Shown here piece by piece: positions 13,342-19,313 of a DNA stretch of 19,313 nt (within the stretch, counting starts at the first letter, position 1; each line of letters starts with the position of its first letter). The position numbers were made by a program, and so were the translations under genes. Source of the stretch: Bacteroidales bacterium GP4 (GTDB lineage: Bacteria > Bacteroidota > Bacteroidia > Bacteroidales > Muribaculaceae); contig DAAL01000164.1 in the NCBI GenBank assembly GCA_001701065.1, forward strand, positions 12,929 to 32,241, written 5' to 3'. Below the pieces are notes generated by a model. The model saw only the letters and a list, made by a program, of their open reading frames with translations, was not told the origin of the DNA and searched no databases.

Positions 13342-14625
13342 ATGAGTTCAAGTAATTTCAACATTCGGTTCTATCTGCGCAGTAACCAAGTAAACAAAGA
13401 AGGGACTTGCGCAATCATGGTGCGAATCACAGTCAATAGTGAAAGGACTGTGTTCAGCACAAAACTGTTCGTGGATCCTGAGATTTGGGATAAGGACGCC
13501 AACAAAGCATCAGGCACTTCCAAACAAGTTAAGGAGCTAAACCGCACTCTCGAAGACATCCGCGCTTCCATACGTCAGCACTATTACGAGATTGAGCGTT
13601 ATGACACGCTCGTCACAGCTGAGAAAGTGCGCAATGCCTTTCTCGGCATCACGGCACGTACAGAATCGCTTGTCCAACTCTTCAAGGAGTTCATGGACGA
13701 GTGCAACGCAATGGAGGGTATCAGCCGTTCCCCGGCGACGGTCCAGAAATACGACCGATGCTATCGCCGCGTTCAGGAGTTCCTTAAAGAGAAGTATAAT
13801 CTGACCGATATACCTCTGGTGGAAATCGGTCACAAGTTCATCGTGGACTTCGAGTGCTATCTTCGTGTCACCTGCGGTTGCAATGAGAACACGGCGGCCA
13901 AGTTTCTTCAGACCTTCAAAATCATCATTATCCGTGCCAAGAACAACGGATACATCAAAGCCGACCCTTTCGCCAACTATCGCATCCGCATCAAGAGAGT
14001 TGACCGAGGCTATCTCACTCAGGAGGAACTTGACAAGATAGCCACCAAGGAGTTTGCGACAAAGCGTCTGGAGAAAATTCGTGACATCTTCCTATTCTCC
14101 TGCTACACCGGGCTGGCGTATATCGACATCAAGGAACTTTCAGAGGGCGACATCCAGACCTCCTTTGACGGCAACAAGTGGATAATGACCCACCGCCACA
14201 AGACCAAGACGCCGGTTAACGTGCCTCTGCTTGACATTCCCCAAGCTATTATACAGAAATATAAGGGGCAATGTAAGAATGGAATGCTCCTTCCTGTTCC
14301 GAGCAATCAGAAGACTAATCAGTATCTGAAGGACATCGCCGATGCCTGTGAGATTGACAAGAACATCACGTTCCATCTGGCCCGCCATACCTTCGCCACG
14401 ACAGTAACACTGTCGCAAGGCGTCCCCATCGAATCCGTGTCAAAAATGCTCGGACACACAAATATTCAGACCACTCAGATATACGCCCGCATAACAAATG
14501 AGAAAATCAGCCGCGACATGGCTGTACTGGCTGCGAAGATGCGCGGAGAGGTCGAACAACCCAAAAAGAGAGGACGGAAGAAGAAAATTAACAATTCTGA
14601 TTCTGACAATTCATCTGATAAATAA
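13342..14625 (+). CDS. IntDOT-like tyrosine integrase of element 2
   Basis: 427 aa with an Arm-DNA-binding N-terminus (MSSSNFNIRFYLRSNQ), a core-binding domain (about 105-205) and a catalytic domain. Seen: R285 and K287 (MTHRHKTKT), H345/R348 (FHLARHTF), H372 (LGHTN) and nucleophile Y381 (QIYARI). The first catalytic Arg is replaced by Ala (A259 in CYTGLAYIDI). Loss of that Arg is a known trait of IntDOT (Ser there), and from memory these residue numbers coincide with IntDOT's. IntDOT tolerates mismatches between recombining sites. The C-terminal tail is a basic KKRGRKKK stretch. It is monocistronic, ending at a terminator. Confidence 0.95.
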   Translation: MSSSNFNIRFYLRSNQVNKEGTCAIMVRITVNSERTVFSTKLFVDPEIWDKDANKASGTSKQVKELNRTLEDIRASIRQHYYEIERYDTLVTAEKVRNAFLGITARTESLVQLFKEFMDECNAMEGISRSPATVQKYDRCYRRVQEFLKEKYNLTDIPLVEIGHKFIVDFECYLRVTCGCNENTAAKFLQTFKIIIIRAKNNGYIKADPFANYRIRIKRVDRGYLTQEELDKIATKEFATKRLEKIRDIFLFSCYTGLAYIDIKELSEGDIQTSFDGNKWIMTHRHKTKTPVNVPLLDIPQAIIQKYKGQCKNGMLLPVPSNQKTNQYLKDIADACEIDKNITFHLARHTFATTVTLSQGVPIESVSKMLGHTNIQTTQIYARITNEKISRDMAVLAAKMRGEVEQPKKRGRKKKINNSDSDNSSDK

Positions 14626-14677
14626 TGACTTACATTTCTACGTAAGGTCATTGTAAGGTGACAAATGTTAAAAAAAT

Positions 14678-14708
14678 AGCCGAGAGAGCGATTCTCCCGG
14701 CTTTTTTT
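14678..14708 (+). terminator. Terminator of the element 2 integrase
   Basis: AGCCG (14678-14682) pairs with CGGCT (14698-14702), with GAGA/TCTC continuing the stem past one mismatch, then a run of seven T. It is 53 bp after the integrase stop. Confidence 0.8.
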
Positions 14709-14807
14709 ATGCCTAAACGTAGCGAATACTGATAATAGATGTTAAGAGTTCTCTGATAACCAACTGTATAAGGAACTATGTAAGGAAAATGCCCAGAGCC
14801 GCTGGAT

Positions 14808-14815
14808 TAATTTTG
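14808..14815 (+). promoter_or_regulatory. -7 element of the excision-type operon
   Basis: TAATTTTG matches TAnnTTTG, 39 bp before the ATG at 14855. No clear -33 TTTG is seen, which is common for activator-dependent promoters; excision operons of CTnDOT are activated by a regulator. Confidence 0.45.
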
Positions 14816-14854
14816 CAATGTCGATAGTGACAAAGTAAAAATCAAATCTGATTA

Positions 14855-15208
14855 ATGATTAGAAATGAAAACGAATTTTTCAACCGTCTCGACCGGGTCT
14901 TCTCAGACATTGAGCTTATCGCACAGTTCATACGCAAGAATGTCGAGAACCAGTACAAAACCGAAAGGCTGCTTACAAAGACTGAGGCCGCCGATATACT
15001 ATGTGTCAGCGAACGCACCTTAGACCGCTACCGCGATGAGCGTAAGATAAACTGTGTAGTCGTGCGGGGGAAGGTCTGTTTCGCCAAGGAAGACTTATGG
15101 GAGTTTATCCGAAGTCAGACTCTCCGTAAGGGACCTCGCACCCGCGATGACTTTGAAAAGAATTATCAACGATATGTAATAGACAAAAGAAAAACGACAT
15201 GGAGATAA
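14855..15208 (+). CDS. Small HTH protein, excisionase type (Xis2c/Xis2d-like)
   Basis: 117 aa, basic. An N-terminal helical part (FFNRLDRVFSDIELIAQFIRK) is followed by a helix-turn-helix of the excisionase/MerR type: LLTKTEAADILCVSERTLDRYRDE, then a wing (KINCVVVRGKVCFAKEDLWEFI). In CTnDOT two proteins of this size and kind act as excisionases with the integrase; position directly after int supports the same role. The last 10 nt overlap the next HTH gene. Confidence 0.85.
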   Translation: MIRNENEFFNRLDRVFSDIELIAQFIRKNVENQYKTERLLTKTEAADILCVSERTLDRYRDERKINCVVVRGKVCFAKEDLWEFIRSQTLRKGPRTRDDFEKNYQRYVIDKRKTTWR

Positions 15209-15540
15209 ACGGCAATCCTATCACCCCACAGGATATGACAATCGGTATCGCTGTCTTTGACCGACTGATAAAGATGCTGCTTATGCGAATCGACCGACTT
15301 GAAGCATTGCTCAATTCCAGCAAACGGGTATTTCAGCCTGTCCCGGTTGTCATCAGTGGCAAAGAGTATTTCGATGTCTATTCACTTACCGAAATTTTCA
15401 AAGTCACAAAGCATACCATTTACCGTTGGCGCGATGAAGAAAAACTGCCGCTCGTAAAAATCGGGGGCAAATATTATATCGGTGTCGAAGAACTTCAGGC
15501 GGCAATGGTGGCAAACCATATAACCGAGCCGGTACGGTGA
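15199..15540 (+). CDS. Second small HTH protein, excisionase type (Xis2c/Xis2d-like)
   Basis: 113 aa. It is built like its upstream neighbour: an N-terminal helix (IAVFDRLIKMLLMRIDRLEALL), then YFDVYSLTEIFKVTKHTIYRWRDE as HTH and KLPLVKIGGKYYIGVEELQAA as wing. The two proteins are likely distant paralogues acting together. It overlaps the first HTH gene by 10 nt and is followed after 34 nt by the DUF4099 gene. Confidence 0.85.
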   Translation: MEINGNPITPQDMTIGIAVFDRLIKMLLMRIDRLEALLNSSKRVFQPVPVVISGKEYFDVYSLTEIFKVTKHTIYRWRDEEKLPLVKIGGKYYIGVEELQAAMVANHITEPVR

Positions 15541-15556
15541 AAGCTCCGGCTATATA

Positions 15557-15567
15557 CACTAAAATCC
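15557..15567 (+). promoter_or_regulatory. CACTAAAATCC motif before the DUF4099 gene
   Basis: CACTAAAATCC ends 7 nt before the ATG at 15575. Similar copies stand at 17038, 18419 and 18548 in this element. Confidence 0.5.
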
Positions 15568-15574
15568 CAAACAA

Positions 15575-17008
15575 ATGGACCAAAACCAAGAACAAGAAGA
15601 GGTGCTGATTGCCCGGGATAATGAGACAGGGCAGGTAGGCGCGGTGACCGGACTCAATGAGGACGGAACCCCAAAGATGACCGACGTAAAGTCGGCGAAA
15701 CTCTCTGACCTTGTAAAATTCCAGAAAGGTCAGAATCCAATCGAGGCATTTCTGTCGAACTTTGTTCGTCAGTGCCAGAATCCCACTACTTTCGGATTTT
15801 TCCGAGTACCCGCAGACCGCTATGAAACTGTTGGCACAGTTATAGGAGATCTTGCCAAAGACCCGGTCGCAAACGCGGAAATGCTCAAAAACAACGAGGT
15901 GGAAATCCCGAAAAAAGCGGAAGAACAGGAACTGAAAGATTCTCTACCCAAGCAGGAAACGCCGAAGGAGGAACCGCCAAAAGAGTCGAAGTATCACGCC
16001 ATAGACCCGGCGAAAATAAATTGGGAGGAGTTTTCCAACCAATGGGGCGTAAACAAGGAGCAGCTTGAAAAATCCGGAGATCTTGACAAGATGCTGAACT
16101 ATGGCAAATCCGGTCTTGTGAGAATCTATCCCACACTGGCCGGTGAGAAACTCGAACTTGAAGTCCGGCTCTCGCTGAAAACAGATTCCGATGGAAATAT
16201 CAGACTGGTACCTCACCCTATCTACAACAAGCCGAACCTTGAACGTGAGTACCGAGGGTATCAGTTTACCGCTGAAGACAAGGAGCAACTGCTGAAAACC
16301 GGAAATCTGGGCAAGGTTGTGGAACTAAACGGCAAGAACGGCGAGAAAGTGCCATCGTATCTGAGTATCGACCGACTTACCAATCAGGTGGTAAGCATGT
16401 CTGCCAAGAGCCTTTTTATCAAAGGGAATATCGGGCGTACAGAACTGACACCTGAAGAAATCGCGATACTGAAAGAAGGGAAACCGATTATTGACAAGCA
16501 GATAACACTCCGGGACGGAAAGACCTTTACGACCACTCTGCAAGTCAATGCAGATGCGAGAAGTGTCGAGTTTGTACCAAAAGCTTGGCAGAATCACAAG
16601 GAAGATTATGCTCAGAGTCAGCAGCAGCGCAATGGCTGGACAGACGCCGATGGAAATATCCGACCCATCGGCAAGTGGAAAGGAATCCCTTTCACTGACC
16701 GGCAGAAGGAGGATTATGTCAACGGTAAAACGGTAGTGCTGACCAATGCAGTAGACAAGGAAGGTCAACCGTGTACCCTGTATGTGAAGTTCAATCCGAA
16801 GATTCAGCGGCCGTTGAGCTACACCGAGAACCCCGATCTCAAACAGGCTGTCGCTCCATCTAATGACAGTGCCACACAGATAGCTGTCAACAACGAAGGA
16901 AAGACAAATGAGGCAACCAACAAAATCCGGGAACCGCTTCAACAGGGTCAGACATCTCCAAAAGATGAAGACCAGCAGAAAAAGCAGAAGAAAGGCCCGA
17001 AACTCTGA
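15575..17008 (+). CDS. DUF4099/DUF3945 protein with three internal repeats (orf3-like)
   Basis: 477 aa, soluble. Residues about 1-110 are DUF4099-like (LIARDNETGQVGAVTGLNEDGTPKM to TFGFFRVPADRY). A charged, proline-rich linker (111-140) follows, then DUF3945. Within it I see one module three times: 229-276 (YQFTAEDKEQLLKTGNLG...), 287-335 (RTELTPEEIAILKEGKPI...) and 367-416 (WKGIPFTDRQKEDYVNGK...TLYVKFNPK). The third is also found at the C-terminus of the relaxase of element 1. Its biochemical function is unknown to me; its place between the excisionase-type genes and the topoisomerase-like gene corresponds to orf3 of the CTnDOT excision operon. The end (from DSATQIAV) is low-complexity and Lys/Gln-rich. 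Confidence 0.85.
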   Translation: MDQNQEQEEVLIARDNETGQVGAVTGLNEDGTPKMTDVKSAKLSDLVKFQKGQNPIEAFLSNFVRQCQNPTTFGFFRVPADRYETVGTVIGDLAKDPVANAEMLKNNEVEIPKKAEEQELKDSLPKQETPKEEPPKESKYHAIDPAKINWEEFSNQWGVNKEQLEKSGDLDKMLNYGKSGLVRIYPTLAGEKLELEVRLSLKTDSDGNIRLVPHPIYNKPNLEREYRGYQFTAEDKEQLLKTGNLGKVVELNGKNGEKVPSYLSIDRLTNQVVSMSAKSLFIKGNIGRTELTPEEIAILKEGKPIIDKQITLRDGKTFTTTLQVNADARSVEFVPKAWQNHKEDYAQSQQQRNGWTDADGNIRPIGKWKGIPFTDRQKEDYVNGKTVVLTNAVDKEGQPCTLYVKFNPKIQRPLSYTENPDLKQAVAPSNDSATQIAVNNEGKTNEATNKIREPLQQGQTSPKDEDQQKKQKKGPKL

Positions 17009-17037
17009 ACCCTCCCGCAGAGTATAAACGCACCAAC

Positions 17038-17048
17038 CACTAAAATCC
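17038..17048 (+). promoter_or_regulatory. CACTAAAATCC motif, no ATG nearby
   Basis: An identical copy of the motif 30 bp after the DUF4099 stop. It stands 15 bp before a strong hairpin, not next to a start codon (the next gene starts 80 bp further). Confidence 0.5.
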
Positions 17049-17063
17049 AGATTCATTAACCCC

Positions 17064-17098
17064 GGTTGCAGGGGTTGAAGACATCAATCCCTGCAACC
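17064..17098 (+). terminator. Long hairpin between DUF3945 and Exc-like genes
   Basis: GGTTGCAGGG (17064-17073) pairs with CCCTGCAACC (17089-17098); a G-U pair and TTGA/TCAA extend it to 15 bp with an AGACA loop. ATTTTAATC follows. It may be a terminator or attenuator, or an mRNA-stabilising hairpin, controlling the Exc-like gene that starts 30 bp on. Confidence 0.65.
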
Positions 17099-17128
17099 AT
17101 TTTAATCAACACTTAAAAATTAATTAAA

Positions 17129-18379
17129 ATGGCAAAGAATACTCTTATCATCACCGACAACAAAGTAATGGCAACAACAATCGCAAGCGCATTCGGATAC
17201 ACGTCCGACGATGAAACATGGATTGCTTACGAGGGTGGAGGTGTCGAAATCATCTGGACCGGTGGCAATCTTATAAATCTGGCTCTGAGAAGAAGGTTCA
17301 ATCGTGAGCTCGAACCCGAAGCCATGTCTGCGGAGGAAATAACAGCCAGCTACTATCTGGCATATCCCAGATCACGAGACCATGCCATTGTTGGGATGGA
17401 TAAGGAACGTATTCGCTTCATCGAAAACGCACTTGAATACTGCGACGAGGTCGTTTTCATGTGCCAGCCAACCGATGAGGGAGAGCGACTGATACAGGCA
17501 ATCAAACTGTTCTTCGACATTAATGTCAAGACAAGGACTGTTGTCCTTAACATGATGGACAGGGATGATATTACCTGTGCCATAGAGCGGAACAATTATT
17601 ATCAGCATATTACTGACGTTTTGTCGGCTAACGCCATGCGCCGTAATCTGTCATACGACATCTCAAGACTTGAAATGACCAAGGTCGGAACAGAGGAAGT
17701 GTCGCCAGAGGCGATGCGGTTATACAAAACTATCAAATTGTATAAGGACTTATCCACACACTTTTCAGCCGGAGAAGAAAAGAAAAGCACCATTGGCGGG
17801 CTGATGGATTTTAATTCTCTTTTCAACGCTATGGCGACTAAATACGATATGGTCGTGGATTCCCTTTGGGAAAGCCTCTTGTATCTATATGCGAAGGGAC
17901 TTATAACTAACCCGATGACGCGAATTGCACACTGCCCGGTCGAATGGGTTACAGGAGCCGGTTTCCCGGACAAGGTAATCCCCTCGGAACTTAATCTGCA
18001 ATATGCGGCCAGTGTAGGAGCAATTCTTACCACCTCAAAGATTGATAAAAACCTTGTAGGTATCAGCTACGATCCCGAAGATGCGCCGGATGATTTCATA
18101 CCCCGCACTGCTGCTGTCTATCGGTTCATCTTGGAACAGTTGAAGTGTATCGAAAACAATACCGAATTCGAGAGCATGGAATACAAGCCTTTCACTGATA
18201 CAGGAACCCGTCGCATACACCTGAATACTATATACCAGTGGTATTTATCGCAGAGGTCAATACGAGCTAACGGCATAGAAAACTCATTCGGCAGGCTTAT
18301 TTATGAACTCGAGGTCGCAGAACTAATAGAAATGAGCGATGGCATCGTATCACTTTGTGAAGATAAAGAAACCGTGTGA
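17129..18379 (+). CDS. Degenerate type IA topoisomerase-like protein (Exc-like)
   Basis: 416 aa, versus roughly 600-700 for topoisomerase III relatives. The fold is recognisable: the start NTLIITDNKVMA aligns with the usual IIAEKPSVA, IIWTGGNLINLAL with WAFGHLVGLA, VVFMCQPTDEGERLI with the VLATDPDREGELI motif, and LYLYAKGLITNPMTR with the LYEKGLITYPRTD motif. In each, key residues are changed. The catalytic Tyr is Asn (N261), its Arg neighbour Met (M263); the TOPRIM DxD is QxT (Q113, T115), while E117 and E119 remain; the N-terminal Glu-Lys is D10-N11. Strand-passage activity is therefore unlikely. By position it matches Exc of CTnDOT, whose catalytic activity is, as I recall, not needed for excision. 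It could serve as a DNA-binding excision factor. Confidence 0.8.
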   Translation: MAKNTLIITDNKVMATTIASAFGYTSDDETWIAYEGGGVEIIWTGGNLINLALRRRFNRELEPEAMSAEEITASYYLAYPRSRDHAIVGMDKERIRFIENALEYCDEVVFMCQPTDEGERLIQAIKLFFDINVKTRTVVLNMMDRDDITCAIERNNYYQHITDVLSANAMRRNLSYDISRLEMTKVGTEEVSPEAMRLYKTIKLYKDLSTHFSAGEEKKSTIGGLMDFNSLFNAMATKYDMVVDSLWESLLYLYAKGLITNPMTRIAHCPVEWVTGAGFPDKVIPSELNLQYAASVGAILTTSKIDKNLVGISYDPEDAPDDFIPRTAAVYRFILEQLKCIENNTEFESMEYKPFTDTGTRRIHLNTIYQWYLSQRSIRANGIENSFGRLIYELEVAELIEMSDGIVSLCEDKETV

Positions 18380-18389
18380 TAAGCAAAAA

Positions 18390-18416
18390 GCCGTCCGGGT
18401 ATCCCTCCCGAACGGC
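18390..18416. other. Hairpin after the Exc-like gene
   Basis: GCCGT-C-CGGG (18390-18399) pairs with CCCG-A-ACGGC (18407-18416), a 9-bp stem with one mismatch. No T-run follows on the plus strand (AAAAA precedes it), so it may be an mRNA 3'-end or processing hairpin more than a classic terminator. CACTAAAATCC follows directly. Confidence 0.55.
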
Positions 18417-18418
18417 AC

Positions 18419-18443
18419 CACTAAAATCCACAATCAAATGTAA
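18419..18443 (+). promoter_or_regulatory. CACTAAAATCC motif followed by an ATG-TAA minimal frame
   Basis: CACTAAAATCC (18419-18429), 8 nt, then ATGTAA (18438-18443). The spacing equals that of the next copy to its true ATG. This is either a decayed gene start or a start-stop leader. Up to 18547 I see no gene. Confidence 0.4.
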
Positions 18444-18547
18444 TCGGGAACGATTATATGACTGTTGATTCAAGCGCAAAATTAATAAAATTTGTCGGAA
18501 TAACCGTTATCCCCGGTCGGCAAATGATGAAATAAAGAATAATCACC

Positions 18548-18558
18548 CACTAAAATTC
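18548..18558 (+). promoter_or_regulatory. CACTAAAATTC motif before the DUF1896 gene
   Basis: One base different from the other copies; it ends 8 nt before the ATG at 18567. Confidence 0.5.
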
Positions 18559-18566
18559 AGACGATT

Positions 18567-19019
18567 ATGACTGATTACAACATTTCCCGTGAGGAAGAAA
18601 TATCCTTCTGCTTCCTCTATCTCAAAAACTATCTTGAAAGCTACCGTTTCGCAGGCGTTACCGATGCTTTCATCCGTACTCGCGCTGAAGCTGCTGAGGA
18701 AGCATACGAAAGTGCCCGCCGCGAAGGTGCCGAAGTCGATGAAGCTCACTTGGTATCAATGGCTGTTCTTCTTGACGGCTTCCGTTACTCGGACTACGAG
18801 ATCATCATGGATGTTCTCGAAGAGGAGTTTAAAGATGACATCAGCGTAGAAATGCGTCCTTTCATGGCTACCTATCTCCAGTCGCTTACTATGGTAGAAG
18901 ATGTATTCGACAGCTACGATATGCAAGACAATACATTTGTACCGAGTGGCAGATATTATCAGCTCCGCTGTGAACTCACGGGTGTAATCTCCATAATACT
19001 GACTGAGAATGGCCTTTAA
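18567..19019 (+). CDS. DUF1896 family protein
   Basis: 150 aa, acidic, helical. Signatures are FCFLYLKNYLESY, FIRTRAEAAEEAYESARREG, LVSMAVLLDGFRYSDYEIIMDVLEEEF and the C-terminal LRCELTGVISIILTENGL. The family is found in CTnDOT-type elements just upstream of the large methylase/helicase gene, as here; its function is not known. The last 11 nt overlap the next gene, implying coupled translation. Confidence 0.88.
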   Translation: MTDYNISREEEISFCFLYLKNYLESYRFAGVTDAFIRTRAEAAEEAYESARREGAEVDEAHLVSMAVLLDGFRYSDYEIIMDVLEEEFKDDISVEMRPFMATYLQSLTMVEDVFDSYDMQDNTFVPSGRYYQLRCELTGVISIILTENGL

Positions 19020-19313
19020 CCGATTACAGACTATGCGCGACAACATCGAGGCTATACGGATGGCGTTTAGCCTCGATGTCAAGGGGCGCGGGGCGCAGAC
19101 TGCTGAGGAAATTGCAATTCTGCGCAAGTATGCCGGGTTTGGCGGGTTGAAGTGTATTCTCAATGATGCCAATGAGTTGGCGGATGCAGCCAAGTGGAGT
19201 AAGTCGGATATTGAGCTGTTTGCGCCGACGGTTGAACTGCGTCGCCTGATTCACGATTATTCGCGTGATGACAAGGAGTTTAATCGCTATATGGAGTCGC
19301 TCAAAGCGTCAAC
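19009..19313 (+). CDS. Start of large N6-methylase/SNF2-type protein (partial)
   Basis: An open frame of 101 codons from ATG 19009 to the window edge. It begins MAFNRLQTMRDNIEAIRMAF and contains AEEIAILRKYAGFGGLKCIL, the usual N-terminal signature of the very large (often near 2000 aa) DNA methylase/helicase proteins of Bacteroidales conjugative elements. The catalytic motifs lie beyond the window, so the assignment rests on this signature and on the DUF1896 neighbour. Confidence 0.75.
   Translation, partial: MAFNRLQTMRDNIEAIRMAFSLDVKGRGAQTAEEIAILRKYAGFGGLKCILNDANELADAAKWSKSDIELFAPTVELRRLIHDYSRDDKEFNRYMESLKAS

Larger units (their letters stand above)
13096..19313 (+). mobile_element. CTnDOT-type conjugative element, left part (element 2)
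   Basis: The gene order integrase, two small HTH proteins, DUF4099/DUF3945 protein, topoisomerase-like protein, DUF1896 and methylase/SNF2 start matches the integration/excision end of CTnDOT-like elements (int, xis2c, xis2d, orf3, exc). The left boundary is uncertain: 13096 by the att core, or 12862-12876 if it also sits in tRNA-Ser. The right end and transfer genes are outside the window. Confidence 0.75.

Noticed and set aside
16325..17056. A 243-codon open frame on the minus strand
   Set aside because: Antisense shadow of the DUF3945 gene, whose repeats and family match are clear.

Overview
The window looks like accessory DNA of a gut-type Bacteroidales (Bacteroides, Parabacteroides or Muribaculaceae-like) chromosome. 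The evidence is the absence of Shine-Dalgarno sequences, several promoters of the Bacteroides type (TAnnTTTG at -7), and families typical of that order: OMP beta-barrel/TonB receptor, DUF3853, DUF1896, DUF4099/DUF3945 and IntDOT-like integrase. It contains two mobile elements lying next to each other beside a tRNA-Ser gene, of which only the 3' end is visible (1-33).

Element 1 (about 20-12876) is a compact integrative and mobilizable element. It lies between a 15-bp direct repeat (14/15 identical) made from the tRNA-Ser 3' end at 20-34 and its partner at 12862-12876. From left to right it carries: a rightward three-gene cargo operon (outer-membrane TonB-type barrel, LytS-type histidine kinase, LytTR response regulator); a leftward mobilization and replication block (relaxase, RHH accessory protein, an oriT-like region, a TOPRIM primase gene broken by a TGA, a RepA-like ATPase and a DUF3853 protein); an ORF6N/PLD-like gene; an unrecognised 419-aa gene; and a tyrosine integrase close to the right end. 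It has no conjugation apparatus, so it would need a helper. A promoter-like dyad (inverted TTGGTTTGG half-sites around a GGGCATATATAA core) occurs twice, in front of the cargo operon and in front of the primase gene, which suggests the two blocks are co-regulated.

The 639-bp gap 12703-13341 is dense in control sequence. It holds the right arm and attR of element 1, a strong terminator that probably belonged to the tRNA, eight copies of a TGCTACTRA-type repeat, and GTACCTTTGC, which fits the CTnDOT att consensus GTANNTTTGC.

Element 2 (from about 13096, or from 12862 under a tandem-tRNA model, and running off the right edge) has the gene order of a CTnDOT-type conjugative element: IntDOT-like integrase, two small HTH (excisionase-type) proteins, a DUF4099/DUF3945 protein, a topoisomerase-IA-like (Exc-like) protein that has lost the catalytic tyrosine and key TOPRIM residues, a DUF1896 protein, and the start of a large methylase/SNF2-type gene. 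A CACTAAAATCC motif recurs in its intergenic gaps. Such an element is a plausible helper for element 1.

The most notable points are the degenerate Exc/topoisomerase, the twin dyad promoters linking a sensory cargo to mobilization genes, the TGCTACTRA control region with repeats on both sides of an att-like core, and a DUF3945-type module shared by the relaxase of element 1 and the DUF3945 protein of element 2.
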